A stretch of DNA of 64,000 bases. Origin: Gamsiella multidivaricata (Eukaryota > Mortierellomycota > Mortierellomycetes > Mortierellales > Mortierellaceae). The notes under the pieces are model-generated. The model did not search any database. It was given only the letters and a program-made list of their open reading frames with translations, and was not told where the DNA came from. The DNA lies in NCBI RefSeq assembly GCF_025024155.1, contig NW_026251838.1, positions 1 to 64,000 on the forward strand. The letters run 5' to 3'. A program made the position numbers and the translations under genes. Below, piece by piece: positions 58,593 to 64,000 of this stretch (positions within the stretch are counted from its first letter, which is position 1; each line of letters starts with the position of its first letter).

Positions 58593-61500
58593 ATGCCCCG
58601 CGTGCCGATGGATGACCAGTTTCTCAATAACATGGCTCAACCCGGCGCTGGCTCTGGCTCCGGCTCTAGCTCTGGCCATGTCCCCCCCGACCCTCTTCTA
58701 GGCACACTTCACCAGCCCGCGACCATGAGCCAACAAGGACAGGTAAAAAAAACATGACAGACACAACTGTTCACAATATCTTCCGCTTGCCATCCTCTAG
58801 TAGAAATCACATCGCGTGTCAATAGCACTAAAGTCGGCCTCGCCGTCCTTTTCGTCTACATAGCAATTGGCCACGCTGCTACGTGGCAAACTTAATGACT
58901 ATGGCAGTGGTTTCCCTGGCAATAACGGTCTGGATATCTCACGTTCCAGCTCCGCTCCTCCAAACCAAGTTCAGTCGCGGTTCGGACTGGGCCCAGGATT
59001 CGATTCGCAGCCGTCATCAGATCTGCGCTCCGATACAGACTACAACAACTTTTTCATGGCGCCCTCTCGACAGGATCCCCGTCTCGCAGCCTCCAGTATG
59101 TATTCTCCAGGACTGTCATGGCAGATGTGGTCAACTTCGGCAACCGAACTCGGTAGCGGATCAGAGGACCCCAAGGGTGCTCTAGACTCAGGAAGCCGCA
59201 CTGGTAAGAGGCATTGTCTTGTATCTTTTATCCAGCAACGGGAGGCCCCATGGCCTATCGGATGATGAGCAATTGCTTTTTTTAAAATGAGCATTGGAAC
59301 AGGATGCATGCTCAGAAGCATGCATGCAGCTGAAGCTGACTTTTATAAATCTATCACCTGCTCTTTACCTTGCACCCTTGATCTTGAACCTCATAGACTA
59401 TGGCTTTTCTATAGACGACAACTCCAAGACCTCTTCGTCCTCGTTTTATCCTAAGACCAGTGAGCCGTCCCTGCTGTGGCGACAGGATCTAAAATCGCCT
59501 GAATTGGTCAGAAGTGAGACGCATTCGCCCATGCTGCCCCGGTATGCTCTCGATCCTGCCCGAAGTGTCGCCTCGATGCCTAGCTCTCCCATGTTTGGTG
59601 CACATTCAACTGATCATATCAGCCATATTTGGGCGCCTACAGTCTCATCTCCAACGAGCGAGTTCCCGAGGTCGCCCTCGCCCCTTCTCAACATGCCGCA
59701 CCACAGCCTCTTGTCAACACAGCAGCAGTCGCACCATCTTTTGAGCCCGGGTCTGTCATCCAGTCAAGCGCTGCGGTCACCGTTATCTCAATCCTCCACG
59801 TTGCGACATGAGACTTCTAATTCTCCTGATCTGGACGAGCAGTTGCGCGAAACAGGACTGAACCCCGATGATCTGGACGACAGGTCTTCGCAGCTCAAAT
59901 CTGTGTTGAACGCAGCATTGGATGGCGGGGACGAAGAGCGGATACCGACAATGATCAGCGCTCGGTCTCCTCTTTTCCAGTCCAAGTTTGCGCCCCCTCC
60001 TCGCGCTTCATCGACTCCGCCAATTCATGGACGTAACTTTACGAAAAACCCTCCACCCGGGTTTTCCATGGAACAAGAGACAACACAGATTGATATTGAC
60101 TTTGGCATGCAGAACTTGCAGTTCACCGATCCTGTAAGTTGAATCAACTTGCAGTACGCAACTCTCCCGATGTCAAAAGACTCCGATTCTGACCTCTGTT
60201 CCCTATGTCCTCTCGTTCATGTTTTATAGGAGGATGATCTGGCAATCCAGCAAGTAAACATTAGACGGCAGCAGTACGAACTAAGCCAGCAACAGCTGAA
60301 ACTACAACAGATGCAGCAACAGCGTCACCAACAGCTACATCAACTGCAGAAGCAGCATTCGTACCATGGATCGCATACACCTGTCACCTCTTACTCGCCC
60401 TATTTCGAGAACCAGACAATGCTCAAAGACCCTCGGTTGATCAATCCTCAATATGGATTCGACTATAATCTCATGACCCATCCTGGATTCTTGGCTCAGA
60501 AAGACCAATATACGCCCGTGCAGAAAGGTAAAGCATTCTTTGTGCTGTGTGCCGGAACTCGTCCAACACATTTCATAAAGCAGATACTTATATCATGGTT
60601 TCTCTCTTCATATATGCTGATGTTTAGACTTTCATTCAATGTTTGAGGGTCATGATGAAGCATCTCTGGGATTCAGAGCGAATGATCTGGCGTATGACCC
60701 ACGCCGTATGAGCAACGCTATGGGCCTTTCGCCAGAGTATCGAAAGGCCGCGCTCCTTCATTTGCAGCAGCAGCAGCAAGGAGGCGTGTACTCACCTAAC
60801 CCCTTGGCTACAGGTTCGTTTTCTTCCGATTTTGCGGGCGGTTCCAGCTCTCGAGGATCCGGTATGAACTCTCCCAACCTGGCCCAGGTGGATGCCCGAG
60901 TCGCTGCCGCCAACGCTGCCGCCGAACAAAAGCTCCGACTCCAGTCGCAACAGATCCTACTTCAGCAGCAGCAGCTCATGCTTTTGCAGCAACAGCAACA
61001 ACAGCAACAACAGCAACAACAGCAGCAGCAGCAACAACAACAACAACAGTCTCAGACGCTACAGCAGCCGCAAGGCCAGCATGCCTTAAAGCAGCAACAC
61101 CACCAGTCCAACAAGTCTGGGAGGCCTAAACCTCAGCATAGTGGCAGGCAACATAAGAGTGGACACGACTCTAACAAAGTCTACCACGATGGCGATCAGG
61201 CCACCTCTTGGTCAAGTACGAACGGTAGTCCTCCAAACGGTGCTCATAGGCCTCATCATAGGGAAGATGAGTTGGATGCGGATGTGAACATTATTGAAGG
61301 CGGCCATGGCCAACGCAGCGCTCTCCTCGAGGACTTTAGAAACAACAAGAGCAACAAGAAATATGAGCTCAAGGTATACGTGCGTGCATGTTTGCCCTTT
61401 AGTATACTGAGTTACAGATACAAAACCCTTATCGAACCGACGATTTTATTTCTTATTTCCACGTGTAGGATATTGCTGGAAGTGTAGTCGAGTTCAGCAG

Positions 61501-62675
61501 TGACCAGCACGGCTCTCGCTTTATTCAACAAAAGCTCGAGACCGCGACGGCTGAGGAGAAGCAGATGGTGTTTGAGGAGATCATGCCTCATGCGCTTCAG
61601 TTGATGACAGACGTCTTTGGGAACTATGTGATTCAAAAATTCTTTGAGCACGGCCAACCAGAGCAGAGGGAGGCTCTGGCCAAGCAAATGGAGGGCCATG
61701 TGCTTTCGCTGGCACTGCAGATGTACGGATGCCGTGTTGTGCAGAAGGGACTCGAGCATGTTATGCCGGATCAGCAGGCGATCCTCGTCAAGGAACTGGA
61801 CGGAAATGTGCTGAAGTGCGTCAAGGATCAGAACGGAAATCATGTCATTCAGAAAGCGATCGAGTGCGTTCCTGCTGAGCACATTTCTTTCATCATCAAC
61901 TCGTTCACGGGCCAGGTGTATTCTTTGGCCACCCATCCATACGGCTGCCGAGTGATCCAGCGCATGTTTGAACATTGTGCTGAGACAAAGACTGTAAGTG
62001 GTCGCCATTCTTGCATTCATGCATGGCGATATTATTTTATTGGTTCTGTTGAAGCTGCTAACGTTCTTGTGTGTTATTGCTCATTCTTTAGCCTCTGATG
62101 GAGGAGCTCCACAAGTATATCCCCAATCTGGTCCAGGATCAGTATGGCAACTACGTGATCCAGCACATCCTCGAGCGCGGCAAGCCTTCTGAAAAGGCCC
62201 TAGTGGTCTCGAAGATCTTTGGCCAGGTCCTGCCGCTGAGCAAGCACAAGTTTGCGAGCAATGTGGTGGAGAAGTGTGTCGCCTACGGATCGAAATCTGA
62301 CCGCCAAAAGCTGATTGAGGAAGTCATTACGACTAAACCGGATGGCACGTCGCCACTGGTGTTGATGATGAAGGATCAATTTGCGAATTATGTGATCCAA
62401 AAGATGTTGGATGTTGTGGATGGCGACCAGAGGGACGTACTTGTTGCGAAGATCAAGCCCCATCTGTCTTCGCTTAAGAAGTATACCTATGGAAAACACC
62501 TCATCTCGAGTAAGTTGTACTTTTTTTTTTTTAATTATTATTGTTCGTATTGATCGTTGTAATAAGACAATAGTTGCTAACATTTGGTGTTTTATTATAA
62601 ACAGAGGTGGAAAAGCTAATGGCAATGCAGGAAGCCCAGTCAAAGGCGGATGATTCCAACGCTTCCGGGAACTAG
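58593..62675 (+). CDS. Pumilio/PUF RNA-binding protein
   Basis: Post-transcriptional repressor that binds 3' UTRs and recruits CCR4-NOT in characterised systems. Exons: 58593-58742, 58864-59203, 59415-60133, 60230-60527, 60628-61373, 61469-61993, 62092-62509, 62605-62675; 1088 residues. Residues 1-750 are Ser/Pro/Gln-rich, with SRSSSAPP and a polyQ run (60988-61048). The PUM-HD (about 752-1075) has eight repeats whose base-contact residues are: R1 SR..Q, R2 NY..Q, R3 CR..Q, R4 NH..Q, R5 CR..Q, R6 NY..Q, R7 SN..E, R8 NY..Q. This is the set of human Pumilio, and by the PUF code predicts UGUANAUA. Four such sites lie downstream of its own stop. Start ATG 58593 is the first in frame after upstream stops. 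Confidence 0.95.
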
Positions 62676-62759
62676 TCATTCCATGCTTCGAATGCTTCGA
62701 ATGCGTAATGGCTCTCACATTAACTCATGTTTATATTTATATCTTTCCCACCTCTTCTC

Positions 62760-62792
<33 letters not shown>

Positions 62793-62796
62793 GGTG

Positions 62797-62826
62797 TGTA
62801 CATAAGTGTACATAGTAGTGTAAATA
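62797..62826 (+). promoter_or_regulatory. Cluster of three PUF recognition elements in the PUF gene's own 3' UTR
   Basis: UGUACAUA at 62797-62804, UGUACAUA at 62807-62814, and UGUAAAUA at 62819-62826, starting 122 nt after the stop. The last overlaps the AATAAA at 62823-62828. All match the UGUANAUA site predicted from the repeats. Confidence 0.75.
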
Positions 62827-62828
62827 AA
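62823..62828 (+). terminator. AATAAA polyadenylation signal, PUF gene
   Basis: First AATAAA after the stop; a second lies at 62881. Overlaps the third PUF element. Confidence 0.55.
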
Positions 62829-62990
62829 CGTTTTGTTCAAGCGGAAAACACCAACCGCACTATCTAGACATCCAAGCAAGCAATAAAGCGAAAAAAAGAA
62901 AAAAAAGAAAGAAAGAAAGAAAACCGCCAAACCACCATGGATGGAGGGCCCTTGATAGACAAAGATTTTTTTTCTTTAGTAATGATAGCA

Positions 62991-62998
62991 TGTACATA
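62991..62998 (+). promoter_or_regulatory. Fourth UGUACAUA site downstream of the PUF gene
   Basis: About 316 nt after the stop. It is in the transcript only if a distal poly(A) site is used. Confidence 0.4.
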
Positions 62999-63420
62999 CA
63001 TACACTTACATTTAGAGTTCTGAACGTTCATAGTTTATTTGTGTGTTTTTATTGGTCGCACGAATGAAATTACTTTGCGAGCCAAGGCCCAAACAAACAC
63101 AGCACACAGCCTTCAGGCAAAGCATCCATTTGAGCGCGAGACGTGGTTTCTTTGAAGACGCGGTTTCTCAAAAGAGTATGTGAGGCATTAGGATATCTCG
63201 CTGTCATGATCTAGAGGGCCGGTCTTGTGGATCTCTGGAAAGGTTTTTTTTTTTTTTTTTTTTGACGAGAACCCTTCAAGACATGGGATTTATTTACTGT
63301 GGTCTAAAAGACACCTACAGGTGGGACAGAAAACAAACAGCAAGCTACCCGCTCCGACTATGTCGCAACAGATCCTTATTTTATAATCAATGACCGCATG
63401 AACGGCGAACCGACGGCTCT
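62999..63420. other. Intergenic
   Basis: No gene seen. T tract at 63244-63263. Confidence 0.5.
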
Positions 63421-63812
63421 CTACTCCCTACGTGGCCTGTTGTGCGCGAAAGTCATCGAGCTCTGTGCACTGAATGCTTGCTCCAGGGAAACACGGTCCT
63501 CTGGCATTTTAAAGAATTGACATCCTCCCAGTCGCTCCATCACATCGAGCCTCAGCTGTCCCAGATTGTACCCCTGCATTCGTTCATCCGCGACGTCGTT
63601 GATCTCTTTCATATCGAGTGCTTGTCGTTGCCTCAGGGTAGGTCCCATAAAATCATTGCTGCTACGTCTGTGCTCTCTATCACAGTTGCGTTTACTCACA
63701 GCAGTGATCCCATGTTCTCGCTCTTAGTTGACGGTGACTTTACATCTTCTGTTCCAGATCTCCACTCTGCCAATGGAGGTGTGTGTTCGCTATGGAGAAA
63801 TGTGTTCGCCAT
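63421..63812 (-). CDS. Doubtful small gene or 3' fragment of a longer gene
   Basis: Family not recognised. One exon (63658-63421) encodes a plausible helical stretch: LRQRQALDMKEINDVADERM, GQLRLDVMERLGGCQFFKMP, VSLEQAFSAQ. A possible upstream exon 63812-63700 (MANTFLHSEHTPPLAEW, ENMGSLL) ends in a GTGAGT donor and joins in frame through a very short intron of 41 nt, with a NAGNAG acceptor; 116 residues in that model. Alternatively exon 1 belongs to a gene continuing past the right edge. The proposed ATG overlaps a tRNA-like sequence, which weakens the model. Confidence 0.3.
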
Positions 63813-63836
63813 GACCAGGAGTCGAACCTGGACGGA
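63813..63836 (-). other. tRNA-like T arm / B-box sequence
   Basis: The minus strand reads CCAGG-TTCGACT-CCTGG: a 5-bp stem closing a 7-nt loop of the TTCRANY type, matching the pol III B box GGTTCGANNCC. Upstream, ACGG...CCGT could be a long variable arm. I could not complete the acceptor stem or a normal anticodon arm, so no tRNA gene is called. Confidence 0.4.
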
Positions 63837-63905
63837 GCGAAGAGCCGTACACGGGTATAAGAATCGACGTGAATTCTTTGGTTTCCACCAACCATAGTGA
63901 TTCAT

Positions 63906-64000
63906 GTGTCGAGGGGGTCAACACCATGTCTTCTCGGCTAAGAGGGTTCTGGGTTATGTATTGAAAATGTTCATGCGAAAGGCCTGGTGCCCCTCGACAC
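63906..64000. repeat. 11-bp inverted repeat spanning 95 nt at the window end
   Basis: GTGTCGAGGGG at 63906-63916 is the exact reverse complement of 63990-64000. Four more pairs (CACC 63922-63925 with GGTG 63985-63988) extend the stem after a bulge. Confidence 0.7.

Noticed and set aside
63928..63946. Short string resembling U2 snRNA (cttctcggctaagag)
   Set aside because: Only about 15 bases match, the surrounding U2 sequence is missing and no snRNA promoter is seen.

Overview
The window is nuclear DNA from a filamentous fungus. The genes are closely packed and intron-rich: most introns are 40-120 nt, with GTAAGT/GTATGT-like donors and TAG/CAG acceptors, often next to long T tracts. The gene set is fungal: a CRH-type GH16 wall enzyme, squalene monooxygenase, dipeptidyl-peptidase V, and a large NACHT / pentapeptide / WD40 protein. 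The NACHT architecture and the style of the proteins fit an early-diverging fungus of the Mortierella group (Mortierellomycotina). That placement is inference from family resemblance, not a search result.

Layout. 1-3611 (-): a GH16 cell-wall enzyme cut by the left edge, then a ROG1-like DUF676 lipase. 4273-11200 (-): an island unlike its surroundings, holding a NACHT-WD40 STAND gene with nine near-identical WD repeats and a broken-looking frame, followed by a decayed coding region. 11409-20932 (-): pirin, an RNF126-like RING ubiquitin ligase, a DCAF11/LEC14B WD protein and a RanBP3/Yrb2-like Ran-binding protein. 21943-36387 (+): secreted dipeptidyl-peptidase V, LEO1 with an added RS domain, NAD glycerol-3-phosphate dehydrogenase and an F-box/LRR protein. 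36826-38950 (-): a membrane protein with PPSY and PSAP motifs, and the INO80 subunit Ies6. 39801-57003: SEC24 (+), CNOT9/CAF40 (-), B-type cyclin (+), a repeat-rich protein of unknown function (+), DNMT2 (+), proteasome receptor RPN13 (-) and squalene monooxygenase (-). 58593-62675 (+): a Pumilio (PUF) RNA-binding protein. The last 1.3 kb holds a doubtful small gene, a tRNA-like T arm and an inverted repeat.

How the genes may connect. The eight PUF repeats carry the same base-contacting residues as human Pumilio, which predicts the site UGUANAUA. That site occurs three times within 30 nt in the PUF gene's own 3' UTR, with a fourth copy about 165 nt further on. It occurs once each between stop codon and AATAAA in the B-cyclin gene and in the unknown gene at 49632-50765. 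CNOT9, a subunit of the CCR4-NOT deadenylase that PUF proteins recruit elsewhere, lies between SEC24 and the cyclin and has a polyQ tract of about 80 residues. The sequence therefore supports a testable PUF / CCR4-NOT / cyclin B post-transcriptional circuit with autoregulation. The second area of interest is the NACHT-WD40 island, whose repeat pattern resembles the fungal HNWD-type allorecognition/immunity receptors.

Gene models below were built by hand from splice signals and reading phase. Exon lengths were checked for a continuous frame, but no transcript data were available.
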